This document shows, in pieces, positions 1 through 8,631 of a stretch of DNA of 45,635 bases. The position numbers were made by a program, and so were the translations under genes. The stretch is taken from assembly GCA_026931725.1 (NCBI GenBank), contig JAIXLE010000284.1:1-45635 (forward strand), written 5' to 3'. Under the pieces are notes generated by a model. It saw only the letters and a program-made list of their open reading frames with translations. It was not told the DNA's origin and searched no databases. This DNA comes from Bacteroidales bacterium. GTDB taxonomy: Bacteria > Planctomycetota > Planctomycetia > Gemmatales > Gemmataceae. Numbering within the stretch: the first letter of the stretch is position 1; every line of letters begins with the position of its first letter.

Positions 1-1
1 G

Positions 2-346
2 CCACACGCTCAACAGACCTGGGACCGCCCCTTCACGATCACGCTGGATCCGCCACTGGGCACCGGAGAAAAGTACGAAGCCACGCAGACTTTCACCTAC
101 AAAAGCCTGAACCAGGGTTTCGTGGTTATCGACATCGCCACGGCCCTGAAATCGCCTCCAACGGACCCAGCCGAATGGCCCGCGTTGGCTCCGTTGCTCT
201 GGGAAGGCCAGGCCTTCTTTCAGCCCGAAACGGGCCGATATGCGGGTGCCCAGTTGAAAACGCGGCGAGAAGTCCCGAACTACCAGGGAGCCGGGACCAA
301 GTTCGTGTACACAAGCGAGTACACCGAAGGATTGCTCGGCAAATAG
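2..346 (+). CDS. C-terminal part of an unknown protein (5' end outside window)
   Basis: The reading frame is open from the first bases of the window and ends at a TAG at 344-346, so only the last 114 or so residues are present. The visible part is soluble, rich in Thr/Pro/Gln, and contains alternating hydrophobic stretches such as FTITLDPPL and KFVYTSEYTEGLLGK that suggest a beta-rich fold. No membrane segment or known motif is seen. It converges with the minus-strand dehydrogenase gene; a 13-bp hairpin lies between the two stop codons. I do not recognise the family. An internal ATG at 122 exists, but coding continues upstream of it, so it is unlikely to be the true start. Confidence 0.6.
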   Translation, partial: PHAQQTWDRPFTITLDPPLGTGEKYEATQTFTYKSLNQGFVVIDIATALKSPPTDPAEWPALAPLLWEGQAFFQPETGRYAGAQLKTRREVPNYQGAGTKFVYTSEYTEGLLGK

Positions 347-380
347 TGAGCAAAATCGCTCGCATCTTTCCACGCCGCGA

Positions 381-412
381 GCGGGTCGGAAGGTGCGATC
401 CTTCTGACCCGC
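381..412. terminator. 13-bp hairpin between convergent genes
   Basis: Arms 381-393 (GCGGGTCGGAAGG) and 400-412 pair over 13 bp with one G-U wobble, loop of 6 nt. It lies between the stop codons of two converging genes (346 and 437), which fits a two-way transcription terminator. There is no long T-run on either side, so intrinsic termination would be weak or factor-assisted. Confidence 0.6.
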
Positions 413-436
413 AGACCCCGAAATATCGGGTGCCGG

Positions 437-3400
437 TCATCGGGGAAGCGGTTGCTTCAACGCGGATAGGAACTCGACCAGATCGCGGAGTTCTCGCGGG
501 CTGAGTTTCTTCGCCAGATCGTCCGGCATCGCGGACTTGTCTGGTCGAACGCTGTCCACATCATCCGTGGGGACGACGATCGTTTTGCCTTCCCCCGTGA
601 TGACCGTGTATGATTCTGCGGTTTTCGCCCGCAGCACACCCGTAATCACCTTCCCGTCGATGGTGTTCAGTAACACGCTTTCATAGCCTTTGGCAATGGC
701 CGCGTTCGGCTTGAGAATCGCCGTGAGCAGATATTCGCGGTTCTTGTCCTTGGCAATGCCGTTGAGTGGCGGCCCCACTTCCCCGCCTTGGCCATCGAGT
801 TTATGGCAGCGCTGGCAGTAGACAGCGGAGTTGTTCAGGAAGATCGACCGGCCCCGTTCCGCGTCGCCGCCGTAAAGCGTGTCTCGGCTGCGAGCGAGCG
901 GGTCTTGGGCTTCGGCCTGCCGTGCGGCTTTTTCGATGACGTTGAGTTTGGCTTTCAGGTCCGTATGCAATTTCAACTTCGGTGTCTGGATGCGTTTTTG
1001 TGCGGCTTCGAGTATGTCGAGCTGCAATTCCGGGGGAACCTGACCGATTTGCAGACGATCCAGCCACCGGGCTAGCGATTGATCGACGTTTTCCGATTCT
1101 GGCAATGTCCCGAGTACCGCAAACAGCATCTGCTTTTCGATCACGCTCAGTTTCGGATCGTCGAGCTGGGCTGGCACGGTTTTCCGAGCTGCCTTCACAT
1201 CCGATTGTGCCTGAATTACGCGGGCAGCGGCTCGCAGCTTGGGGGCATCTGTTTTCAGTGCGAATGCAATAGCCGTGGAAAGTTCCTTGGCTTTCAACGC
1301 ACTGAGCGCGAACAGCGCTTCTGCCCGCATGTTCGCGGGTCGGGCTTTGTCTTGCACCAACCCCATCATCAGCGGTGTGACTCCCATGACGTTCAGAGCT
1401 TGGACCATCTTGACGGCTTCGGATCGCACCGCGTCTGAACCCGCGAACAAGCCGGAGAGCATCGGTTCGATGGCTTGGGCGATCGCGGCGGCATCCCGCG
1501 GCGGCAGGTCATGCACCAGACCATGAATCGGGTCACGCCGTGGGGGCTTGGCCCAGTTCGCCAGCAGTTTCAACGCACAGATTCGCAGATGGTCCGCTTC
1601 CGTGGTGCGGGCCGCGAACGCGGCTACCCGTGCCGCATGAGTGGGCGTTCCGAGCCGATAATTGGCAGCCAAAGCCCGATAGGCCACCGGATCGGCCAGC
1701 CCCGGTTTGGCCGCGAGTTCCGCCAACTGCGGGAGCGCCGCGGTGACGTTCTCCGCATAGATCGCTCGGGCGGCTTCCGCGACCACCTGCGCATTTTCAT
1801 CGTTCAGGAAATGGGCGAGTTCTGGCCCAGCCCGTCGGCGGAGCGCCAGGACGACACCGAGACGAACAGCCGGGGTGTTGTACTGGTCACGCGCACGCTC
1901 CCAGGACGCGAACAGATCCGCCGACCGGGAATGATACTGGCACAAACCGTGGACCGCCGCTTGTCGGATATAGACATCGTGATCGGCGTTCGCTTGGAGC
2001 AATTCCCACAACGGGACCGCGAGAGAAAGACTAAGATCACGCGGCGTGTGTGAGGAAAAGGCGGAGAATTGCTGCCCGATGCGACCATAGGCCCGTGCCG
2101 CGGCAGCCCGCACATGGGCATTATCATCTTTCAAAACCGTTGCCACAGTCTTGATGGCCGTGGAGGCATGAAGAGGGTCTTGCAGGTTGCCATCAAAAGC
2201 TCGTTGCCCCATGACCTGCACCGCGGCCGCTCGTACAGATGGCTCGGAGTCCCGCACGAGCTTGGCAATAGTCTGACTGCCGAGGGTTCCTCGAATGCTG
2301 TCGATCATCCCGAGTCCCCAGATCGCGTGGAGCCGAGCCAGGGTGTTCTGGGAGTCTTGCGCCACCTGACACAGAGCCGGAATGGCATCTTGTTTGTTCC
2401 GCCCGGCCAGTTCGTACTGGGCTTCCTGCCGTACAAGCTGATGGGGATGACCGAGCAGTTTGGCCAGTTCGGGGATGCCGCGCTTCTCGAACCCCACGGC
2501 CAGGATCGTTTGGGCTTCCGCAACGGCGGGGTTCTTCATGGCTTCCGGGTCGGTCAGCCGGAAAATGCGGCCTTTGTCATTGGGATCCCAGCCGCTTGTC
2601 CAATCGCTCCAGTAAAACGCACCATCCGGGCCAAACTCGCAGTCCGTCGGCAACATTTGACGGACGAACGGGTGCAAATCGACCACCTCGAAGCTCGCCC
2701 CCTTGGGTTTCAGGCCCAGGCTCCAGATGACGCTGCCACCCGAACCGCCGGTGAAGTCACACGCAAAGAAATGATCTCGATAACGATCATGCAGACCGAT
2801 GCCGGGATAGTGCGTGATCCCCGATGGGCCGTTGCCGAAGTGCGCCAAAGGCGGCACCACATACGCCGGCGGTCGCACATCATCATGCGGAACGTGCCAG
2901 ATGGTTTCAGTATTCCACGGGCCACGGTTCCCTTGAGGCACCTTGTCGTGATGCACGAACGTGCCGTACTGGTAGCCCGCCCGCCAGCCGCTATCGCCCC
3001 CTTCGACGATCTGCACCCAGCGTGCCCGGTCGCCGCTGTCGCAGTTGTTGTCGTAGGTGAAGAGGTTGCCAAAATTGTCGAAAGCCAGTTCCTGCGGGTT
3101 CCGCAAACCGATGTGAACAATTTCCAGGGCCGAACCATCGGGATGGCACCGCAGAACGCACCCGCTATCCGGGTTCGCCAACGTGTGGCCTTCCTGCGTC
3201 ACGACGTGTAGGCCACGGTCGCCAATGCTGAAGTAGAGCTTGCCATCCGGCCCCATCCGCAAACCGTGCAGATCGTGCCCGATAAAGCGCACGCCGTACC
3301 CCGTGGAAAGGGTGGTTTTGCTCTCGGCTTTGTGGTCGCCGTCCGCGTCCCGCAGGCGATACAGTCCGGGAATGTTCGTGAAGTACACATCACCCTTGCG

Positions 3401-3883
3401 AGCCAGCACCCCAGAGGCGACACCATCAGCCGGTTGGTTGTACCCGGTCGAAAAAACCGCACTCTGATCGGCGACACCATCCCCGTTGGAATCCCAGACT
3501 TTGCGGACCTGATCGTGATACTTTTCGTATCCTTGGAACTTGTGCTTTTTGTACATGGCCAACCGATCCTCTACGGTACGGCAGGCGAGGTCTTCATCCA
3601 GCCAGTACATGTGCCCGCGAGTATCCGGGACACCTTTATGAATGCGGGTCGTTTCCGAAACAAAGACTTGCCCCTTCTCATCGAAGGCAAACGCAACCGG
3701 GTTGGCGAACAGCGGTTCCGTCGCCCACAAGGAGACTTTTAGGCCGGGATCGACCTTCACCTTGGCAAGTGCCTGTTCGGCATCGGGGTTCGGTTGCGGT
3801 TTCGCGGTAGGGTCCGTAGGCGGAACAGCCAGCACAGCCGTAACCAGCACCAACAGAGAAGCAATCGGTAGCCAACGGAACAT
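437..3883 (-). CDS. PVC-type membrane-bound dehydrogenase: propeller + HEAT + cytochrome c
   Basis: 1148 residues, the usual size for this planctomycete family. Order of parts: signal peptide (about 1-19, MFRWLPIASLLVLVTAVLA); a beta-propeller sugar/alcohol dehydrogenase-like domain (about 40-430, with FVSETTRIHKG and DLHGLRMGPDGKLYFSIGDRG); a long HEAT-repeat region (about 460-950); and a C-terminal cytochrome c domain with the haem motif CQRCH (around 1020) and a likely Met ligand in SAMPDDLAKKL near the end. The protein should be exported and pass electrons from an oxidised substrate, probably a carbohydrate or polyol, to its haem. The substrate is not known for these proteins. It stands alone: 79 bp separate it from the TIGR02996 gene upstream. 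The family call is firm, the reaction is inferred. Confidence 0.9.
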   Translation of the reverse strand: MFRWLPIASLLVLVTAVLAVPPTDPTAKPQPNPDAEQALAKVKVDPGLKVSLWATEPLFANPVAFAFDEKGQVFVSETTRIHKGVPDTRGHMYWLDEDLACRTVEDRLAMYKKHKFQGYEKYHDQVRKVWDSNGDGVADQSAVFSTGYNQPADGVASGVLARKGDVYFTNIPGLYRLRDADGDHKAESKTTLSTGYGVRFIGHDLHGLRMGPDGKLYFSIGDRGLHVVTQEGHTLANPDSGCVLRCHPDGSALEIVHIGLRNPQELAFDNFGNLFTYDNNCDSGDRARWVQIVEGGDSGWRAGYQYGTFVHHDKVPQGNRGPWNTETIWHVPHDDVRPPAYVVPPLAHFGNGPSGITHYPGIGLHDRYRDHFFACDFTGGSGGSVIWSLGLKPKGASFEVVDLHPFVRQMLPTDCEFGPDGAFYWSDWTSGWDPNDKGRIFRLTDPEAMKNPAVAEAQTILAVGFEKRGIPELAKLLGHPHQLVRQEAQYELAGRNKQDAIPALCQVAQDSQNTLARLHAIWGLGMIDSIRGTLGSQTIAKLVRDSEPSVRAAAVQVMGQRAFDGNLQDPLHASTAIKTVATVLKDDNAHVRAAAARAYGRIGQQFSAFSSHTPRDLSLSLAVPLWELLQANADHDVYIRQAAVHGLCQYHSRSADLFASWERARDQYNTPAVRLGVVLALRRRAGPELAHFLNDENAQVVAEAARAIYAENVTAALPQLAELAAKPGLADPVAYRALAANYRLGTPTHAARVAAFAARTTEADHLRICALKLLANWAKPPRRDPIHGLVHDLPPRDAAAIAQAIEPMLSGLFAGSDAVRSEAVKMVQALNVMGVTPLMMGLVQDKARPANMRAEALFALSALKAKELSTAIAFALKTDAPKLRAAARVIQAQSDVKAARKTVPAQLDDPKLSVIEKQMLFAVLGTLPESENVDQSLARWLDRLQIGQVPPELQLDILEAAQKRIQTPKLKLHTDLKAKLNVIEKAARQAEAQDPLARSRDTLYGGDAERGRSIFLNNSAVYCQRCHKLDGQGGEVGPPLNGIAKDKNREYLLTAILKPNAAIAKGYESVLLNTIDGKVITGVLRAKTAESYTVITGEGKTIVVPTDDVDSVRPDKSAMPDDLAKKLSPRELRDLVEFLSALKQPLPR

Positions 3884-3962
3884 GACGGCTCCGGGTGAGA
3901 CACAATGTGACGATTCTCTTGAAGGTATCGAGAGTTTCGTAGACGGGCAATCATTGAGGAAT

Positions 3963-4757
3963 TTATACCTGCACCGCCGCGCCGAAGCGGTCCTGTAACC
4001 GGGACACGCCTTCCGGGGTGAGGCGATTGCCGGTGAGCCGTAAGCAGTGGAGCGGCACCGGCCACGAAGCCGCCGCCAAGGTACTGGCCGCCGCGTCGGT
4101 CAGGTCATTCCGGGCCAGGTCGAGTTCCACCACCGAACCCGCCAGCGGGTAGGTCGCATACTCACGAGCAAACCGAATCGCCCAGCGATCATCCAGGGAA
4201 TTGCCAGACAGTTCGAGCCGCAACAGGTTCGTTAAAGGTGCCTCTCGTAACAGCGTGGCACAGGTCGAACCCAAGTGTAAACCGGAATGCGGCCCCAGTT
4301 GCAGCGTGCGGAGTCGGCGGAGAGTCTGGGCTTCGGAAACGCAATCCCAGGTCGTTGTGGGAAGATCATCAATCAGACGCAACACACACACGGGTGCAGC
4401 GGCAAATATTCTTTCATGAAATAGGATCAGTTTCTCGACAGGAATCTGAATCTCATCGGCGAACCCGCGATGATAGTTCACCACGCAGCCACTCAGTTCG
4501 CCGGGTGCGAACGCTTCCGCCCACTCATCGCGGAACAACGGGCGGAGTTCGCCGATTTGTCGGCTCCATTCCAGTCGACGTGCGGAATCGGGGGGCAGTT
4601 TGTCGGCAGCGATTTGCAGGCGAATGAACGCGGCGCGGGCAGCCAAGGCCGGGTGCCCCTGTTCTTCGAGATAATCCGCGAATACCAAACGCGGCAGGTC
4701 ATCATCCGGCGCGGCCAGAATCGCGGCAAACAGGGCATCGCGGTCAGCCGAGGTCAC
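3963..4757 (-). CDS. TIGR02996 domain protein with leucine-rich repeats
   Basis: 264 residues from a GTG start at 4757. I prefer this start over the upstream ATG at 4907 because AGGAGG sits 6 nt before the GTG, the TIGR02996 domain begins right there (VTSADRDALFAAILAAPDDD then PRLVFADYLEEQGHP), and the longer form would overlap the divergent gene at 4899. TIGR02996 is a roughly 42-residue motif expanded in Gemmata-type planctomycetes, usually in front of repeat domains. Here the C-terminal half carries leucine-rich repeats (LRTLQLGPHSG, LLRLELSGNSLDD, VELDLARNDLTDAAA, HCLRLTGNRLTPEG). There is no signal peptide, so it is probably a cytoplasmic protein-binding scaffold. Its partner is unknown. 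Confidence 0.85.
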   Translation of the reverse strand: MTSADRDALFAAILAAPDDDLPRLVFADYLEEQGHPALAARAAFIRLQIAADKLPPDSARRLEWSRQIGELRPLFRDEWAEAFAPGELSGCVVNYHRGFADEIQIPVEKLILFHERIFAAAPVCVLRLIDDLPTTTWDCVSEAQTLRRLRTLQLGPHSGLHLGSTCATLLREAPLTNLLRLELSGNSLDDRWAIRFAREYATYPLAGSVVELDLARNDLTDAAASTLAAASWPVPLHCLRLTGNRLTPEGVSRLQDRFGAAVQV

Positions 4758-4898
4758 AATTGCCTCCTGCGCGGCACTCTGGTGGGCATTCTGGGTTCGG
4801 TTGAGAATGCCGCTCTCGGGTTGGCCTTGCGGAAACGTGTCTGCAGTTAGTATTCTCCCCGCCACCTGAACGTCAACGATTCGTGGCAGGATTTTGGT

Positions 4899-5687
4899 AT
4901 GAGTCACCCCTTCCGCATGCTTCCGGCTCTGTTTCTCGGATGTGGTGCGTTGACCGTGGGCTGTTCGGATGCCACGCCCCCTGCCACCACGCCGACCGAA
5001 GCCACGCAGGTGACGACTCCGGTTTCGGCTCCGCTGCCGTTGGATCAGGTCTTGGAAGCGCTGGGTTCAAACCACCCCGAAGACGTGACGCGGGCACGGG
5101 ACGCGATTCGGTTGGCACTGCATTCCCGCTCGACAGAAGACAAACTGACCGGCTTACGGTTCGCCCTGCATCCGCAAGCACAATTGGTGGAAGAAGTGCT
5201 GCCGCTGTTGACGGATGCCACCGTGGAAGTGCGGCGAGCCGCTGTGCTGGTGGCTGGCCCCGCGCCAGACCCGACCCACGCCGTTGCCCCAGAAGCCCTG
5301 TTTCCCTGCCTGCACGATGACGATGCCGAAGTCCGGGAGTTGGCCACCTCCGCCTTGAAATCCCGCGGGTTAGATGCCATGCAGATCGAATTGGCCCGCA
5401 AGCTCTGTTCGCCCGAGACACGGGACCGCCTGCAACTGCTGCTCGATCTGGCGTTGGAAACTCAGGCCATCCCCGATCCGGGACCGTGGCTCGAACGCCT
5501 CAGCCGTGACCCCGAACCCGCCGTCCGCGCCGCAACCGCACGAGTGGCCCTGGAACGGCAACTCAGCTATACCGCTTGGCTGGATCGGCTCGCGGAATCG
5601 GACCCGGATGCCACCGTCCGCCGCTTGGCCGCCTGGTATCGCAAACGCTGTGTGATGGTGCAACCAGCTGGTTACGTCGAGAAATGA
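4899..5687 (+). CDS. HEAT-repeat lipoprotein
   Basis: 262 residues. The N-terminus MSHPFRMLPALFLGCGALTVGC is a lipoprotein signal with a lipobox ending at Cys22 (LTVGC), followed by a Thr/Pro/Ala-rich linker (about 25-50). The rest is alpha-helical HEAT-type repeat, for example VEEVLPLLTDATVEVRRAAVLVAG, DDDAEVRELATSALKSRG and DPEPAVRAATARVAL. These repeats normally bind other proteins, so an adaptor role at the membrane is the best guess. It is divergent from the TIGR02996 gene, with only 141 bp between starts, so the two may share a regulatory region. Specific function unknown. Confidence 0.8.
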   Translation: MSHPFRMLPALFLGCGALTVGCSDATPPATTPTEATQVTTPVSAPLPLDQVLEALGSNHPEDVTRARDAIRLALHSRSTEDKLTGLRFALHPQAQLVEEVLPLLTDATVEVRRAAVLVAGPAPDPTHAVAPEALFPCLHDDDAEVRELATSALKSRGLDAMQIELARKLCSPETRDRLQLLLDLALETQAIPDPGPWLERLSRDPEPAVRAATARVALERQLSYTAWLDRLAESDPDATVRRLAAWYRKRCVMVQPAGYVEK

Positions 5688-6029
5688 AAATTCAAGCCAT
5701 CGACTCATCTCGTGTGGTCACAAGATGATCGCATCTCTCAATTCTGAAAAATCTCATGCTCAATCTGAGAAAAACGCTTGACGGTGCGCTTTGTGCGGGT
5801 CTAGAGTAAAATAATGAGTCGGGCGATTGCAGAAATCGTTCCCGCGCGGGAACAACCTCGCACGGTGATAATCTCTGCAAGATTCCGAGAATCCGAACGA
5901 ACCGAAAATAATGCCCGTGTGTCCTGCGTCAACAATAGACAATGCTGCAACAGACAAAAGCCGTGGCCGCGCTGGATGGGAATGATTCCACCTTGAGCCC
6001 ACCACCTGTGATACGAAAGATAGGCACCC
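5688..6029 (+). promoter_or_regulatory. csrA upstream region (342 bp, non-coding)
   Basis: No convincing gene lies between the HEAT lipoprotein and csrA. A sigma-70-like promoter candidate is TTGACG at 5778-5783, an 18-bp spacer, and TAGAGT at 5802-5807. About 30 bp downstream of that -10 box is a perfect 16-bp palindrome, GTTCCCGCGCGGGAAC (5838-5853), which could be a repressor site or a leader hairpin. A transcript from this promoter would have a leader of about 210 nt before the csrA ATG. The promoter is only a sequence match. Confidence 0.4.
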
Positions 6030-6242
6030 ATGCTCGTCTTGTCCAGAAAAAAAAACGAGTCGATCGTCATAAACAATGATGTCGTCATCACGATTGTCGA
6101 AATTCGCGGCGACAAGGTTCGACTCGGCATTGTGGCTCCCAAAGATGTCTCCGTTCACCGGGAAGAGGTGTACGAAGCCATCCACGGAAGCAAACCGCAA
6201 ACCGTGGCCCCGGCCACCAACGCGACGGCGCTCCCAGACTAA
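6030..6242 (+). CDS. csrA: Carbon storage regulator CsrA
   Basis: 70 residues. The sequence [20 protein letters not shown] and the following [18 protein letters not shown] are textbook CsrA: five short beta-strands with the conserved LxR start and the strand-5/helix segment with [10 protein letters not shown]. CsrA dimers bind GGA motifs in mRNA leaders and block or alter translation. The C-terminal tail ([19 protein letters not shown]) is a little longer and disordered-looking. An AGG at about 6 nt upstream serves as a weak ribosome-binding site. The next gene starts 42 bp downstream on the same strand and may be co-transcribed. A possible target in this window is the patatin lipoprotein gene at 31711, whose leader has an ACGGA in a hairpin. 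Confidence 0.95.
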   Translation: MLVLSRKKNESIVINNDVVITIVEIRGDKVRLGIVAPKDVSVHREEVYEAIHGSKPQTVAPATNATALPD

Positions 6243-6284
6243 GGAGTCTGAGTCCGACCCATCGCCGTTATCCTTCTTGCCCCG

Positions 6285-6674
6285 ATGGGACATATGCCAA
6301 CTGTTGCCATTGTTGGAGCCAGTTCGGATCGCCGGAAGTTCGGTAATAAAGCGGTTCGCGCCTACAAGCAGGCGGGTTACACCGTTTATCCCGTCCACCC
6401 CCGTGAAACAGTCATCGAAGATTTGCCCGTCTATCGCTCTCTCGCCGACATCCCCGCCGAGCGTTTGGACCGCGTTGCCGTTTACCTGCCGCCCAGTGTG
6501 GGCCTATCGGCTCTCGATACCTTCACGAAAAAACCGATGGGATTGCTGATTCTCAACCCCGGTGCCGATACGCCGGATGTCGTCGCCCGTGCGGAGCAAC
6601 TCGGTTTGCCCGTTGTCACGGGGTGTGCCATTATCGCGGCTGGCGTGCGACCGGAGCAATTCCCAGATGCATGA
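6285..6674 (+). CDS. CoA-binding domain protein (YccU type)
   Basis: 129 residues (126 if the ATG at 6294 is used; that one has GGGA just upstream and gives the usual family start MPTVAIVGASS). The protein is one Rossmann-type CoA-binding domain: VAIVGASSDRRKFGNKAV, then GYTVYPVHPRETVIEDLPVY, DRVAVYLPPSVG and a C-terminal GLPVVTGCAI. The length fits the single-domain YccU family, which resembles the N-terminal domain of succinyl-CoA synthetase alpha. The biochemical role of these proteins is not settled. It lies 42 bp after csrA and converges with the flavoprotein gene at 6761. Confidence 0.85.
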   Translation: MGHMPTVAIVGASSDRRKFGNKAVRAYKQAGYTVYPVHPRETVIEDLPVYRSLADIPAERLDRVAVYLPPSVGLSALDTFTKKPMGLLILNPGADTPDVVARAEQLGLPVVTGCAIIAAGVRPEQFPDA

Positions 6675-6760
6675 GATCGCCAGAATGAAAAGGAACCCAC
6701 GCCCCACTCGGGGGAACGCAGGTTCACGGTTGAGTATGGCTTCACTCACCAACACCGGGT

Positions 6761-8026
6761 TTACTGGGCTGTTGCTCCAGCCGTGTTCGCTTGCATCTCG
6801 GCTCGCATCGCATCCATGAGCGGCCAGAGGACATCCACTTCATCTTTGAACACATCCCCGATGAGGACATCCGTTACGAGTCCCTTCATATCCGGGTGCC
6901 GACGCACGAAACGACCGAAACTGAAACCGTGGTAAAATTCCATGACGAGTCGGCGGATCCGTTCCATCCCCTTGAGGAACATCGGTTCCCACGATCGCAA
7001 CCGGGCCTCGGATGGATCGTTGGCCGCCAAGGCTTCCGCGATGGATTCCGAGGCCAGGATCCCGGATTTCAGAGCCAGTAGCACGCCCGATGAGTACAGC
7101 GGGTCCAGGAAGCCGAAGGCATCGCCGACGAGTACCCACCCCTCACCCGCAACTTGTCGCGCTTTGTACGAATACTCTTTCTGAGCCCGGAAGATGTCGC
7201 AGCGGGTCGCGTTGGCGATACGCGGTTGCAACCCCGGCGATTTGGCGACTTCTTCAAAGTAAATCGTTTCCAAGTCCTTGCTGGCCCGGTTCTGGAAGAG
7301 ATAATCGAACCCGCCGACAACCCCGATGGAGACGATGTCATCGTGCAAGGGGATGTACCAAAACCAGGCGCGCTTCCCCTCGGTTTGGATGACAAGTGTG
7401 GTGCCTTCATCACGGCCCGTGTCGCGTTGAGCGCCCTTCCAATAGGTCCAGAGCGCGGCTTTCTTCAGTTCAGGATCCCATTCCCGCAGATTCAGGCGAT
7501 CTTGAAGAACGGCACTCTGACCGCTGGCATCAACGACGACTTTGGCACGGACTTCCTGTTGTTTCCCATCCGGCCCCTGAATCCGCACGCCGACGGCCCG
7601 TTTCCCCTCGAAGATCACTTCCAGCACCCGCGTCTGTTCGTGGATGTTGGCTCCCTTCTCACGGGCATTGTCGAGCAGCATCTGGTCGAGTTCGCTACGG
7701 CGGACCTGCCAGGTTTGCGAGGAGGCATGGGGCTTGTGGTCGATGAAGTAGAACGGTTCGCTGAGTTTGCCTTGGGGGTTGATGAACTGAACTGAGTATT
7801 TCTTCACGAAGTGGCTATTCACCATCTTCGGCAACATGCCCAGTTTCTCGAACAGCCAGTAGCTTTGCGGGATCATGGATTCGCCGATGTGGAATCGGGG
7901 GAATTTCTCCCGCTCGAACAGATGTACGCGGATTCCCTGTTGGGCCAGCATCGCGGCCGTGGTCGTGCCACCGGGGCCGCCGCCAATGACGATCACATCA
8001 GTTTCAGAAGGATAAGCCGTCGTCAT
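6761..8026 (-). CDS. FAD-dependent oxidoreductase, flavin halogenase-like
   Basis: 421 residues. The N-terminal FAD site is VIVIGGGPGGTTTAAMLAQQ (11-30) and FHIGES follows at 45-50. Two features of flavin-dependent halogenases are present: WFWYIP at 221-226 (the WxWxIP signature) and a lysine pair in HFVKKYSVQF (75-76), where such enzymes place the catalytic Lys. The GD motif region is GWVLVGDAFGFLDPLYSSGV. Enzymes of this superfamily include halogenases, monooxygenases and geranylgeranyl reductases, so halogenation is possible but not proven. The gene begins 18 bp after a MarR regulator on the same strand, with GGAG 8 nt before the ATG, suggesting a two-gene operon controlled by a small-molecule signal. 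Confidence 0.8.
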   Translation of the reverse strand: MTTAYPSETDVIVIGGGPGGTTTAAMLAQQGIRVHLFEREKFPRFHIGESMIPQSYWLFEKLGMLPKMVNSHFVKKYSVQFINPQGKLSEPFYFIDHKPHASSQTWQVRRSELDQMLLDNAREKGANIHEQTRVLEVIFEGKRAVGVRIQGPDGKQQEVRAKVVVDASGQSAVLQDRLNLREWDPELKKAALWTYWKGAQRDTGRDEGTTLVIQTEGKRAWFWYIPLHDDIVSIGVVGGFDYLFQNRASKDLETIYFEEVAKSPGLQPRIANATRCDIFRAQKEYSYKARQVAGEGWVLVGDAFGFLDPLYSSGVLLALKSGILASESIAEALAANDPSEARLRSWEPMFLKGMERIRRLVMEFYHGFSFGRFVRRHPDMKGLVTDVLIGDVFKDEVDVLWPLMDAMRAEMQANTAGATAQ

Positions 8027-8044
8027 CAGGATTCTCCAGAGGAG

Positions 8045-8527
8045 TTATTTCCACGGGCTATCGGTCGGTTCGTGCGGAGAACGCACCGTTTGTAGCAGAG
8101 CAATCAAGGCTTGGAGATCAGCCGGGGACACATGCCCCAGCTGACGATCGTGGCACTGCCGCAACGGTTCGGCAATCGCGTTCAGCAAGGCACACCCGGC
8201 CTCGGTGATGCTCACAAGCACGGCTCGGCGGTCGGTATCCGATCGCACCCGCCGCACGAACCCACACGATTCGAGTTTGTCGAGCATCCGCGTCACATCG
8301 GGAGCCCGCGATACTAACCGCTCCGCCAAGCCGGAAGCCGCAACCGATTCCGGGTGTTCGGCCCGTAACAACCGCAGCAAGTTGTACTGCTGGGCGGTCA
8401 CATCCCACTGGCCGAACAGTTCCTCTTCGATCGCCCGCAGACGATCGAACGTCCGCCAGAGGGCAAGGTACGCCTCTTGTTGGAGAGAGTCGAACCGTCT
8501 CTGGGGGACACGGCGGGCCGGCGGCAT
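8045..8527 (-). CDS. MarR-family transcriptional regulator
   Basis: 160 residues from ATG at 8527. An in-frame TTG upstream (8569) lies inside a palindrome and is unlikely to be used. The winged-helix core is clear: VTAQQYNLLRLLRAEHPESV, recognition helix LAERLVSRAPDVTRMLDKLE, then SCGFVRRVRSDTDRRAVLVS with the conserved DxR wing. MarR dimers bind short palindromes near their own promoters and are released by phenolic or other ligands. A perfect inverted repeat, TTGTC-GA-GACAA at 8558-8569, lies 31 bp upstream of the ATG and is a good autoregulatory operator candidate. The regulated partner is most likely the flavoprotein just downstream. Confidence 0.85.
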   Translation of the reverse strand: MPPARRVPQRRFDSLQQEAYLALWRTFDRLRAIEEELFGQWDVTAQQYNLLRLLRAEHPESVAASGLAERLVSRAPDVTRMLDKLESCGFVRRVRSDTDRRAVLVSITEAGCALLNAIAEPLRQCHDRQLGHVSPADLQALIALLQTVRSPHEPTDSPWK

Positions 8528-8557
8528 CTTCAGTACCCTATCATGACGAGGCGGATG

Positions 8558-8569
8558 TTGTCGAGACAA
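8558..8569. promoter_or_regulatory. Candidate MarR operator palindrome
   Basis: Twelve-base inverted repeat TTGTCGAGACAA (5-bp arms, 2-bp centre), 31 bp upstream of the marR ATG. Position and symmetry suit a MarR-type autoregulatory site; binding is inferred only. Confidence 0.4.
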
Positions 8570-8631
8570 TTATTGTTCAAACAGCGATAATCTCCCCTCC
8601 GCGTCGCCCTCGGTTCCGCTGGGGAACGGAA

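Noticed and set aside
2069..3211. 380-codon plus-strand frame inside the dehydrogenase gene
   Set aside because: Antisense shadow of a well-supported 1148-residue family protein; composition is typical of a mirror frame.
5760..6398. Long minus-strand open frame (212 codons) across csrA
   Set aside because: It runs antisense to the clear csrA gene and its promoter region and shows no recognisable motif.
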